Both the position numbers and the translations under genes were made by a program. Shown one piece after another: positions 6,209 through 12,813 of a stretch of 14,083 nucleotides of DNA. The first letter of the stretch is position 1. The number at the start of each line of letters is the position of its first letter. The notes below the pieces were generated by a model. That model saw only the letters and a list, made by a program, of their open reading frames with translations. It searched no databases and had not been told where the DNA came from. The DNA lies in assembly GCA_023460715.1 (NCBI GenBank), contig JAEWPH010000243.1, positions 1-14,083 on the forward strand, written 5' to 3'. Source of the DNA: Pseudomonadota bacterium. Its GTDB lineage: Bacteria; Pseudomonadota; Gammaproteobacteria; Burkholderiales; Burkholderiaceae_C.

Positions 6209-7234
6209 TCACTCGGCCTTGATGTTGTGGTCCTTCACCACCTTGCCCCAGCGCACGCTCTCGGCCTGCATCCATTGGGCGATCTGGGCGCGGTTCATGT
6301 CGGTGGCCTCGGAGCCCAGTTCTTCCAGACGCTTCTTGATGTCGGGCCGCGCAACGATGCGCTGGATCTCGGCCTGCAGCTTGTCGAGGATGGCCGGCGG
6401 CGTGCCGGCGGGCGCCAGCAGGCCCTGCCAGGAGCCCGTGACGAAGCCTGGAATCTGCGACGCCACCGTGGGTACGCCCGGCGTGGCTGCGAAGGGTTTG
6501 GCGCTGGTGACGGCGATCGCCTTCACCTTGCCGCCTGTCACCAGGGGCTTGGTGGCCAGCACGCTGGCCATGGCGGAATCGATCTGCCCACCAGCCAGAT
6601 CGGCCAGCGCCTGGGCGCCGCCCTTGTAGCCGATGACGTTGAACTCGAAGCCCTTGTTCTGCGCCAACTGGATGCCCGCGAGCTGACTGATGGCCGCCAG
6701 CGGCGTACCGAAGCTGACCGGCTGGCCGCTCTTCTTGGCATACGCGGCCAGTTCGTCGATGTTCATGGCCGGCAGGTCTTGGCGCACCACCAGCAGGTGC
6801 GGCGAGTAGGCCGGAATGGCGATGGGCGCCAGGTCCTTGGTCGGGCTGTAGTTCAGCTGCGGCATGACGGCCGGGCCGATGGTCAGCACGCTCATGTCCA
6901 ACAGCAGCAGGTTGTAGCCGTCGGGTGCCGACTTGGCGACGAACGAGGCACCGATGTGCCCGTTGGCCCCCGCCTTGTTCTCCACCACCACGGGCTGCTT
7001 CAGCGCATCGCCCAGTTCCTTGCCCAGCAGCCGCGCCAGCACGTCGGACGTGCCGCCCGCCGGGTTGGGCACGGTGATGCGGATCATCTTGTTCGGATAG
7101 CCCGCCGCGTCCTGCGCGTGGGTGGCCACCGAGGCACCGCCCAGCGCCAAGGCGGCCGCCATACCGAGGGCCGCACGGCGGCCGATGAGGGAAGAGGAAG
7201 AAGTGGCGCGGGCGCCCGGATGCACAGTCGTCAT
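6209..7234 (-). CDS. Bug family periplasmic solute receptor (TctC-like)
   Basis: A 341-residue periplasmic binding protein of the tripartite tricarboxylate transporter receptor family (Bug), which bind carboxylates. N-terminal signal: GRRAALGMAAALALGGASVATHAQ with twin arginines, hence possibly Tat-exported, cleaved after AQ at about residue 41. Family landmarks follow: the first strand MIRITVPNPAGGTSDVLARLL, VVVENKAGANGHIGASFVAKSAPDGY, and the middle YKGGAQALADLAGGQID. The ATG at 7234 is preferred because GGAGA lies five bases before it; an in-frame ATG at 7246 would add METN. It is the last gene of the operon with the dehydrogenase and dehydratase, so it probably binds their substrate. No TctA or TctB membrane subunits are in the window, which is usual for Bug proteins; the partner may be elsewhere. 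The ligand cannot be named. Confidence 0.93.
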   Translation of the reverse strand: MTTVHPGARATSSSSLIGRRAALGMAAALALGGASVATHAQDAAGYPNKMIRITVPNPAGGTSDVLARLLGKELGDALKQPVVVENKAGANGHIGASFVAKSAPDGYNLLLLDMSVLTIGPAVMPQLNYSPTKDLAPIAIPAYSPHLLVVRQDLPAMNIDELAAYAKKSGQPVSFGTPLAAISQLAGIQLAQNKGFEFNVIGYKGGAQALADLAGGQIDSAMASVLATKPLVTGGKVKAIAVTSAKPFAATPGVPTVASQIPGFVTGSWQGLLAPAGTPPAILDKLQAEIQRIVARPDIKKRLEELGSEATDMNRAQIAQWMQAESVRWGKVVKDHNIKAE

Positions 7235-7298
7235 GTTTGTCTCCATGGATGGCTTGTGAAAGAGGGAAGTCGCGGAAAACCGTCGCCTGTGCCGGCGC

Positions 7299-8258
7299 TC
7301 AGTTCCCTGCGTGGATCACGTTGGCCAGCGGCTCGCCCTGCGCGAGCTTCTGCACGTTGGCGGCCATGAAGGCGTAGCGCCGGTCCAGCAGCGCCGGCGT
7401 GATGGCCGAGATGTGGGGCGTGGCGCGCACATTGGGCAAGGCATGCAGCGGCCAGCGCGAGGGGGCGACCGGCGCCTGCCCTTTCTTGGGGTACTGGTAC
7501 CAGACGTCGAGCACGGCGCGGCCCAGGCGCTGCGTGTGCAGGGCGTCGTACAGCGCCTCTTCGTCCACCACTTCGGCCCGCGCCACGTTCACCAGCAGCG
7601 CGCCCGCAGGCAGCAGCGCAAGCTGACGCCGGCCGATCAGGCCGCGTGTGCTGTCGTCCAGCGGGCAGCAGACCACCAGGTGCTGCACGCGGGGAAGCGC
7701 CTCATCGAGGTCGGCCACGGCCACCGTCTCGTGCGCCAGCTCCGGCGCCTGGGCCTTGCCGCTGCGCGTGATGGCGATCACCTGCATGCCGAGCGCGCGG
7801 GCGCGGCGGGCGATCTCTTGCCCGATGTGGCCGAAGCCCAGGATGCCGAGCGTCTTGCCGTGCGCCTCGTCGTGCTGGGGCCGTGCCGCATACGACTGCG
7901 CCCAGGCCTCGGCATCCAGGCGCGCCGGGTACTTCCAGAGCTGCAGCGAATGCTCAAGGATGGCGTGCAGCGTGAATTCGGCGATCGGCACCTCATGGCC
8001 GTGCACATTGCACACCGGGGTGCCCGCCGGCAGCGCCGCCAGCGCGATCTGCTCCGCGCCGGCGCCTGGCACATGCACCAGGCGGCAGCGCAGGCGTGCG
8101 GCCTCGTCGGCCGTGATGCTGTTGCTGATGACCACATCCGCCGCGATGTCCCCTGTCTCGGGGAATCGGTCGAGGCCTTGCACCTCATGGCCCGCCCCCA
8201 GCAGCGCCTGCAGGCGCGGTGCGTTGGGGGCGTGGAGTCCGACGATCTTGATCTGCAT
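7299..8258 (-). CDS. D-2-hydroxyacid dehydrogenase family protein
   Basis: A 319-residue NAD(P)-dependent oxidoreductase of the D-isomer 2-hydroxyacid dehydrogenase family. The Rossmann motif GFGHIG is at 141-146 in the inserted nucleotide-binding domain. Of the catalytic triad, Arg227 (VNVARAEVVDEE) and His282 (TPHIS) are present, but the place of the usual Glu, 29 residues after the Arg, is Tyr256 in DVWYQYP. Other members with a W-Y-x-Y-P run exist as far as I recall, so this may be a subfamily trait. The ATG at 8258 begins the conserved MQIKIVG strand; an upstream GTG at 8294, directly after the previous stop, is possible but would add twelve unconserved residues. Middle gene of the operon; it probably acts after the dehydratase or on a related hydroxy or keto acid. 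Confidence 0.92.
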   Translation of the reverse strand: MQIKIVGLHAPNAPRLQALLGAGHEVQGLDRFPETGDIAADVVISNSITADEAARLRCRLVHVPGAGAEQIALAALPAGTPVCNVHGHEVPIAEFTLHAILEHSLQLWKYPARLDAEAWAQSYAARPQHDEAHGKTLGILGFGHIGQEIARRARALGMQVIAITRSGKAQAPELAHETVAVADLDEALPRVQHLVVCCPLDDSTRGLIGRRQLALLPAGALLVNVARAEVVDEEALYDALHTQRLGRAVLDVWYQYPKKGQAPVAPSRWPLHALPNVRATPHISAITPALLDRRYAFMAANVQKLAQGEPLANVIHAGN

Positions 8259-8294
8259 GGAAGACGTTTCTGTAGAGGGGATGAAGGGAGTCAC

Positions 8295-9491
8295 TCAGCG
8301 GGTCTCGCGCACGATGAGCCCGGGCTGCTGCTTGAAGCTGTCCTGCAGCTTCGTACCCAACCCTGCAGCAACCGGGGGCTGGGCCTGGCCGCCGTCGATC
8401 ACCGGCAGTTGCGTGACGATGTCGCGGTACCAGGTGGCCAGCGTGGCCCGCACCACCTCCTGGTAGATCGCGGTGGGCGCATGCAGCGCCATGTGCAGCC
8501 CGGCCATCAGCGTGACGGGGCCCGTGCAGTCGTGCGGTGCCAGCGGCCGGTTGTAGGCCTGCGCCAGGGCGGCGATCTTGCGGCCCTCGGTGAAGCCGCC
8601 GCACCAGGCCAGGTCCAGCATGACCACGTCGAGCGCGTCGCCAGCCAGCAGGTCGCGGAAGGGGCGCAGCCCGCCCAGGGTCTCGCTGCCGCAGATCTGC
8701 ACGCGCGTGCGGCGGCGCAGGTCGGCCAGGCCGGCGACATCGTCCATCTTGTTCAGCGGGTCTTCGACCCAGAACACGTCGTAGTCCTCCAGCGCCTGAC
8801 AGATGCGCAGCGCCGAATGGCCACCGAACAGGCTGTGCAGTTCGCACATCACCTCGATCTGGTTGCCCACGGCCTCGCGGATCCGGCGGAAGGGCTCCAG
8901 GCCCTTTTCCAGGTCCGGCAGGCTGATGAGGTGGCCCTGGCTGGCGGGTGCGTAGATGTCGAACGGCCAGATCTTCATGGCCTTGTAGCCTTCGGCCAGC
9001 AGGCTCTTGGCGAGCTTGCCGGCGTCGCGCATAAAGGCGACCTGGTCGTCGTAGGGGCCGTCGGACTGGTCCGTGGCCCCGATGTCGCGGCGCTTGCCGT
9101 TGGTGTTGAACGTATAGCCCGCGCAGGTGTTGTAGACCGGAATCGTCGGCCGCGCACCGCCGCCCAGCGCCTGGTAGATGGGCACGCCCTGCCGCTGGCC
9201 GGCCAGGTCCCACAGGGCGATGTCGACCGCGCTGGCGGCACGCACCTCGGCGCCCGAGCTGTTGTAGCCCACATAGGGCGTGAGCAGATGTCGCGAGATG
9301 CCCTCGATATGCCGCGCATCGCGCCCCAGCAGCCAGGGCGCCAGCTCTTCGTGCAGGCAGGTATCGACGGTGGCCGCGCCGCGAAAGGTCTCGCCCAGGC
9401 CGACCAGCCCGTCGTCGGTGGCAAGCTCCAGCCAGATCAGGCTGGGACGGTCCGGCAGCCGGTAGGTGCGCAGGGATCGGATGGTTGACAT
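8295..9491 (-). CDS. Mandelate racemase/muconate lactonizing enzyme family protein (acid-sugar dehydratase-like)
   Basis: A 398-residue enolase-superfamily enzyme, which abstracts a proton next to a carboxylate held by Mg2+. The N-terminal capping domain (1-120) is followed by the barrel. Metal ligands by spacing are Glu217 (MCELHS), Glu243 (WVEDPL) and Glu270 (ICGSETLGG). The His320-Asp293 pair (APHDCTG; MLDLAWCGG) has the same 23 and 27 residue spacings as in mandelate racemase, and Lys170/Lys173 in GYKAMKIW is the candidate for the other base. This places it in the mandelate racemase subgroup, which holds many acid-sugar dehydratases; substrate unknown. First gene of a three-gene operon, 36 bases before the dehydrogenase start, divergent from a GntR regulator. 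No ribosome site precedes the ATG (9491). Confidence 0.94.
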   Translation of the reverse strand: MSTIRSLRTYRLPDRPSLIWLELATDDGLVGLGETFRGAATVDTCLHEELAPWLLGRDARHIEGISRHLLTPYVGYNSSGAEVRAASAVDIALWDLAGQRQGVPIYQALGGGARPTIPVYNTCAGYTFNTNGKRRDIGATDQSDGPYDDQVAFMRDAGKLAKSLLAEGYKAMKIWPFDIYAPASQGHLISLPDLEKGLEPFRRIREAVGNQIEVMCELHSLFGGHSALRICQALEDYDVFWVEDPLNKMDDVAGLADLRRRTRVQICGSETLGGLRPFRDLLAGDALDVVMLDLAWCGGFTEGRKIAALAQAYNRPLAPHDCTGPVTLMAGLHMALHAPTAIYQEVVRATLATWYRDIVTQLPVIDGGQAQPPVAAGLGTKLQDSFKQQPGLIVRETR

Positions 9492-9631
9492 TGTTTACAG
9501 CTTTTTATATCTTTAGCGAACAGGCGACAGTGTGTTTCGGTAGGAAAACAGTGTCTTTTCTCTGTCATCCGGCTGTCAATTGCAATCACTCCGTCGTTTT
9601 CCCTGTAAATTTCTGACAAGAGCAACCGCTG
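9492..9631. promoter_or_regulatory. Divergent control region of the dehydratase operon and gntR
   Basis: An AT-rich 140-base region. ACAGTGT occurs twice in direct orientation (9528-9534 and 9548-9554), exactly 20 bases apart, and CTGTCA twice (9562-9567, 9573-9578), 11 bases apart: two and one helical turns. TTTACAG (9494-9500) and CTGTAAA (9603-9609) are inverted copies at the two edges, next to each start codon. A TATAAA -10-like hexamer on the minus strand (9504-9509) would leave only a few bases of leader for the dehydratase gene. For gntR, TTGCAA (9580-9585) and TGTAAA (9604-9609) with an 18-base spacer are a weak promoter candidate. Which repeats are operators is unknown. Confidence 0.5.
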
Positions 9632-10303
9632 ATGCTGGGTGACAAGGTCTATGCCGATCTGCTGCAACTGCTGGGCACGCCCGGCTTCGAGCCCCGCGCA
9701 CGCATGCCGGCGGAAACGGCGCTGGCCGAGCGGCTGGGCGTTTCCCGGCCGGTGCTGCGGCAAGCCCTGTCCCGCCTGCGGGACGAAGGGCTGGTGCAGA
9801 CGCTCAAGGGCTCGGGCAACTTCGTGGCCGACACGCTGCCCACGCGCGAGGCGCCGTTCTTCGGCACGCTGAACCACATCGCGGACATCCGCGCGTTCCT
9901 GGAATTCCGCTGCTGCATGGAAGGAGAGGCAGCCGCTCTCGCGGCTCTCGCGCGCACGGCGGACCAGCTGGAACACATCCGGGCCTGCCGCGACCGGTTT
10001 GAGCAGGCGCTGACCCACGGCCGGGATGCGCTGGAGGAAGACATCGCCTTCCACGAGGCGATCTCGCAGGCCTGCGGGAACCGGTTCTTCGGCATGACGA
10101 TTGCCGCCTTCGCCCCGCAGACGCGCTTCAGCATCGGCCTGGTGCGCAGCATTGCCGGCAAACCCCGGGGCGAGCGCCTGGCCGATGTCTGCCGCGAGCA
10201 CGCCCACATCGAGCAAGCCATCGCCCAGCAGGACGCGCCCGCCGCCCGCCAGGCCATGGAATCCCACCTGCGCGGAGGCATAGCCCGCTTGTTCGGCCAG
10301 TGA
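9632..10303 (+). CDS. GntR family transcriptional regulator, FadR/FCD subfamily
   Basis: A 223-residue regulator. The winged helix-turn-helix is at about residues 4-66, with RMPAETALAERLGVSRPVLR and ALSRLRDEGLVQTLKGSGNFV, the GntR hallmark. The C-terminal all-helical FCD domain keeps the metal/ligand residues Asp137 and His141 (EDIAFHEAI), His190 (REHAHI) and His212 (MESHLRGG), whose spacing fits metal-binding FCD members that sense small carboxylates. It is divergent from the dehydratase-dehydrogenase-Bug operon and is very likely its regulator, with the hydroxy or sugar acid substrate as effector; this is inference from context. ATG at 9632 has only a poor AAGAG site upstream, but the HTH begins at the normal distance. 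Confidence 0.95.
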   Translation: MLGDKVYADLLQLLGTPGFEPRARMPAETALAERLGVSRPVLRQALSRLRDEGLVQTLKGSGNFVADTLPTREAPFFGTLNHIADIRAFLEFRCCMEGEAAALAALARTADQLEHIRACRDRFEQALTHGRDALEEDIAFHEAISQACGNRFFGMTIAAFAPQTRFSIGLVRSIAGKPRGERLADVCREHAHIEQAIAQQDAPAARQAMESHLRGGIARLFGQ

Positions 10304-10410
10304 GCCGTGTCGGCCGGTAGGGGTCCGCGGCGATTAGGCCGGGTTCGGGCAACACTGTGTTCGCCAAGCGCGGCTGCGGCAGACTTTGGGAGGTGCCACC
10401 GGGCATTTTT

Positions 10411-10468
10411 ACTACTAAAAATATAGCTGCACGCGCTTGATTTACAGGCGTAAAAGCCCAATTTGAGC
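10411..10468. repeat. Dispersed intergenic repeat, copy B
   Basis: Has the same order as copies A and C: ACTACTAAAA, ATAGCT (10423-10428), GCGCTT (10433-10438), a spacer, AGGCG, AAAGCCCAATTT. The second arm is worn compared with copy A, so only ACGC/GCGT remain pairable. It lies between gntR and rpoH, same orientation as both genes. Confidence 0.7.
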
Positions 10469-10477
10469 ATCAATCCA

Positions 10478-10501
10478 GAATTCGCTCCGTCCTACGAATT
10501 C
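10478..10501. promoter_or_regulatory. Perfect dyad upstream of the rpoH CIRCE
   Basis: GAATTCG (10478-10484) and CGAATTC (10495-10501) are perfect 7-base inverted arms with a 10-base centre. The dyad ends 15 bases before the CIRCE. It may be a second operator or an RNA hairpin, depending on where transcription starts; no known site was recognised. Confidence 0.45.
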
Positions 10502-10516
10502 GGGGGAACTCGTCCC

Positions 10517-10543
10517 TTAGCACTCCCTCTAACGGAGTGCTAA
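10517..10543. promoter_or_regulatory. CIRCE operator (HrcA binding site) upstream of rpoH
   Basis: TTAGCACTC (10517-10525), nine bases, GAGTGCTAA (10535-10543): a perfect match to the CIRCE consensus in both arms and spacing. CIRCE is bound by the heat-shock repressor HrcA, which needs GroEL to stay active. It lies 30 bases before the rpoH ATG. Within it, TTAGCA (10517) and TAACAT (10541), 18 bases apart, could form the -35 and -10 of a sigma-70-like promoter, so HrcA would block it directly; that promoter is inference. Confidence 0.95.
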
Positions 10544-10573
10544 CATGATTGCCTGGAAGAAAGGATTTCTGGA

Positions 10574-11515
10574 ATGACTGTTCAATCTGGAACCGCGACG
10601 ACGACCCTGGCGCATGCCAACCCCTGGGCGCTCGTGCCGCCCCTGGGGAATCTGGATGCCTATATCTCGGCCGTCAACCGCCTTCCCCTGCTGACGCTCG
10701 AAGAAGAGCAGAAATACGCGCGCCAGCTCAAGGAAAACAACGACGTGGACGCCGCCGGCCGGCTGGTGATGTCGCACCTGCGCCTGGTCGTGTCCATCGC
10801 CCGCCAGTACCTGGGCTACGGCCTGCCGCACGGCGACCTGATCCAGGAAGGCAACGTCGGCCTGATGAAGGCCGTCAAGCGCTTCGACCCCGACCAGGGC
10901 GTGCGCCTGGTGAGCTACGCCATGCACTGGATCAAGGCCGAGATCCATGAGTACATCCTGAAGAACTGGCGCATGGTGAAGGTGGCGACCACCAAGAGCC
11001 AGCGCAAGCTGTTCTTCAACCTGCGCTCGATGAAGCAGGGCTTCAAGGCCGACGCCGCCGCGGCAGACGCTGGCACACACCGCGAGACGCTGACCGACCA
11101 CGAAATCGATGTCGTGGCCGCGCACCTGAACGTCAAGCGCGAGGAAGTGATCGAGATGGAAACCCGCCTCTCGGGCGGCGACGTGCTGTTGGACCCCTCT
11201 CCATCCGACGACGGCGAGCAGGCCTTCGGCCCCATCGCCTACCTGGCGGACGGCTCCCATGAGCCCACGGCCATGATCGAAAGCCGCCAGCGCGACGTGT
11301 TGGCGACGGACGGCATCGCCACGGCCCTGGAGAGCCTGGACGACCGCAGCCGCCGCATCGTGGAAGAGCGCTGGCTCAAGGTGAACGACGATGGCTCCGG
11401 CGGCATGACGCTGCACGAACTGGCCGCGGTCTACGGCGTGAGCGCCGAGCGCATCCGCCAGATCGAGGTGGCCGCCATGAAGAAGATGAAGAAGGCGCTG
11501 GCCGAGTACGCCTGA
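10574..11515 (+). CDS. rpoH: RNA polymerase sigma factor RpoH (sigma-32)
   Basis: A 313-residue heat-shock sigma factor that directs RNA polymerase to chaperone and protease promoters. Region 1.2/2 runs from about 25 to 130 (NLDAYISAVNRLPLLTLEEE; LRLVVSIARQYLGYGLPHGD, LIQEGNVGLMKAVKRFDP, SYAMHWIKAEI). The RpoH box, which separates it from other group 2/3 sigma factors, is QRKLFFNLR at 143-151. Region 4 with the -35 binding helix-turn-helix is at 250-313 (LHELAAVYGVSAERIRQIE). It appears to be a single-gene unit: CIRCE in front, strong terminator behind. ATG at 10574 has AAAGGA eight bases upstream. In E. coli rpoH follows ftsY-ftsEX; here ftsY lies 9.5 kb away and ftsEX is absent from the window. 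Confidence 0.98.
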   Translation: MTVQSGTATTTLAHANPWALVPPLGNLDAYISAVNRLPLLTLEEEQKYARQLKENNDVDAAGRLVMSHLRLVVSIARQYLGYGLPHGDLIQEGNVGLMKAVKRFDPDQGVRLVSYAMHWIKAEIHEYILKNWRMVKVATTKSQRKLFFNLRSMKQGFKADAAAADAGTHRETLTDHEIDVVAAHLNVKREEVIEMETRLSGGDVLLDPSPSDDGEQAFGPIAYLADGSHEPTAMIESRQRDVLATDGIATALESLDDRSRRIVEERWLKVNDDGSGGMTLHELAAVYGVSAERIRQIEVAAMKKMKKALAEYA

Positions 11516-11521
11516 CGCCTG

Positions 11522-11543
11522 CCCCTCGCCCTGCAGGGCGGGG
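11522..11543 (+). terminator. Palindromic stem-loop directly after rpoH
   Basis: CGCCC-TGCA-GGGCG (11527-11540) is a perfect palindrome, extended by CCCC before and GGG after it with one unpaired T. It starts seven bases after the rpoH stop and has no U-tract, so alone it would be a 3' end protecting or pausing hairpin ahead of the real terminator. Confidence 0.5.
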
Positions 11544-11552
11544 CGATAATCC

Positions 11553-11585
11553 GGCGCGCGGTCCCCCAGGGCCGCGCGCCTTTTT
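11553..11585 (+). terminator. Intrinsic terminator of rpoH
   Basis: GGCGCGCGG (11553-11561) and CCGCGCGCC (11572-11580) pair perfectly over nine bases around a ten-base loop, followed at once by five T (11581-11585). This is a textbook rho-independent terminator, and it separates rpoH from the downstream Bug receptor gene. Confidence 0.92.
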
Positions 11586-11643
11586 CATGGCCGGACGGGC
11601 AGCACGCCCCGCGCACCGCGCCCGGCCCCTGGAGTCCATCGCC

Positions 11644-12669
11644 ATGCCCTGCACCCTGCCCTTGTCCACCCGCCGCGCCGCACTGCGGCTGATCACGCTC
11701 TCTGCCCTCTGTGCCGCAGCCGCGGGCAGCGCTGTCGCGCAGTCCACGCCTGCCACCCCGGGCTGGCCGACCAAGCCGCTGCGCATCGTCGTGGGCTTTC
11801 CGCCGGGGTCCTCGCCCGACCTCACCGCGCGCACGTTCTCGGAGCCGCTGGCGCGGGCCATCGGCCAACCGGTGATCGTCGAGAACAAGGTGGGCGCGGG
11901 CGGCAATATCGGTGCCGACGCCGTGGCCAAGGCCACCGACGGCCACACGATCGGCCTGTTCATCAACGGCAACATGACCATCGCGCGGCTCATCAACCCG
12001 GCCGTGCCGTACGACCCGCAAAAGGACCTGGCGCCGCTGAGCCTGATCGGCGTCTCGCCGCTGGTGCTGACCGCGCCGGTCGGCCAGAGCGGCGTGCCCG
12101 CCACCGGCGATGCCCGCGCCTTCCTGGAAGCCGCGCGCCAAGCCGGCGACCGCTGGAGCTACGGCACGCCGGGCGTGGGCACCGTCGGCCACCTGGGCAC
12201 GGAGCTGCTCAAGGCCCGCGCGGGCATCGCCCCTGTGCACGTGCCCTACCCCGGCTACCCGCAGGTGGCCACGGCCATGCTGGGCGGGCAGCTGCAGATG
12301 GCCCTGCTGCCGCCGGCGCTGGCGCTGGCCCAGGAGCGCACGGGCAAGCTGCGCCTGATCGGCGTGACCTCCGCCGGCCGCAGCACGCTGGCGCCCGGCG
12401 TGCCCAGCCTGGCTGAAGCAGGTGTGAAGGATCTGAACCTGGAGATCTGGAACGCCTTCGCCGCGCCCGCCTCCATGCCGGCGCCCGTGCGGGCCCGCCT
12501 GTCGGCCGCCATCGTGGAGATCGCACGCAGCCCGGACATCCGCGCCAAGCTGTTCCAGCAGGGCTGGCAGGCGGTGGGCAGTTCCGCCGAAGGCCTGACC
12601 AACCGCATCCAGGCGGACACCGCCACCATGGGCCGGGTGATCCGCGAGCAGAAGATCCGCGCCGAATAG
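11644..12669 (+). CDS. Bug family periplasmic solute receptor (TctC-like), orphan
   Basis: A 341-residue receptor of the same family, and by chance or descent the same length, as the one at 6209-7234, but with clearly different sequence. Signal peptide: TRRAALRLITLSALCAAAAGSAVAQ, twin arginine, cleavage after AVAQ at about residue 33. Landmarks: LRIVVGFPPGSSPDLTARTF, VIVENKVGAGGNIGADAVAKA, and YPGYPQVATAMLGGQLQMAL. The usual PDGYT before strand three is TDGHT here. ATG at 11644 has GGAG ten bases upstream; an earlier in-frame ATG (11587) lies just after the terminator T-run and is not a likely start. No transporter subunit, enzyme or regulator gene is adjacent, so the ligand is unknown. It is followed by the FNR-boxed gene after 144 bases. 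Confidence 0.92.
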   Translation: MPCTLPLSTRRAALRLITLSALCAAAAGSAVAQSTPATPGWPTKPLRIVVGFPPGSSPDLTARTFSEPLARAIGQPVIVENKVGAGGNIGADAVAKATDGHTIGLFINGNMTIARLINPAVPYDPQKDLAPLSLIGVSPLVLTAPVGQSGVPATGDARAFLEAARQAGDRWSYGTPGVGTVGHLGTELLKARAGIAPVHVPYPGYPQVATAMLGGQLQMALLPPALALAQERTGKLRLIGVTSAGRSTLAPGVPSLAEAGVKDLNLEIWNAFAAPASMPAPVRARLSAAIVEIARSPDIRAKLFQQGWQAVGSSAEGLTNRIQADTATMGRVIREQKIRAE

Positions 12670-12747
12670 CCGCGCGCCCGGCCGTAGCGAGCCGGTGGGC
12701 ACACCGCCCGCGGGACGGCTGCGGCCACCCTGCCCTGCAGCCCAACA

Positions 12748-12761
12748 TTGATGTAGGTCAT
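12748..12761 (+). promoter_or_regulatory. FNR/Anr-type box upstream of the Rossmann protein gene
   Basis: TTGATGTAGGTCAT matches the FNR consensus TTGAT-N4-ATCAA with a perfect left half and TCA in the right half. Its centre is near 12754.5; a class II start would fall near 12796, with CAGACT (12784-12789) as a modest -10. That leaves about 18 bases to the ATG, room for the TTGGAG ribosome site. An activator site is therefore plausible. Which regulator binds (the housekeeping Fnr or the downstream FNR-like protein) is not known. Confidence 0.65.
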
Positions 12762-12767
12762 GCCGGT

Positions 12768-12783
12768 CCGGCGGCCCCGCCGG
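12768..12783. repeat. GC palindrome next to the FNR-type box
   Basis: CCGGCGG (12768-12774) and CCGCCGG (12777-12783) form a 16-base near-continuous palindrome lying between the FNR-type box and the expected -10 position. It may only reflect GC-rich sequence, but its position in the promoter is notable. Confidence 0.4.
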
Positions 12784-12813
12784 CAGACTGTGGGTTTCCA
12801 TTGGAGACCCTGC

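Noticed and set aside
6173..7369. A 398-codon plus-strand frame opposite the first Bug receptor
   Set aside because: The minus-strand product has a signal peptide and family motifs; this one has none.
7311..9488. A 725-codon open frame antisense to the dehydrogenase and dehydratase genes
   Set aside because: It mirrors two well-conserved enzymes on the other strand, its protein is Arg/His/Gln/Val-rich low complexity without a recognisable domain, and long antisense frames are expected at this GC content.
11587..11643. ATG at 11587 as start of the second Bug receptor
   Set aside because: It lies directly after the terminator T-run, has no ribosome site, and would put 19 non-signal residues before the signal peptide.
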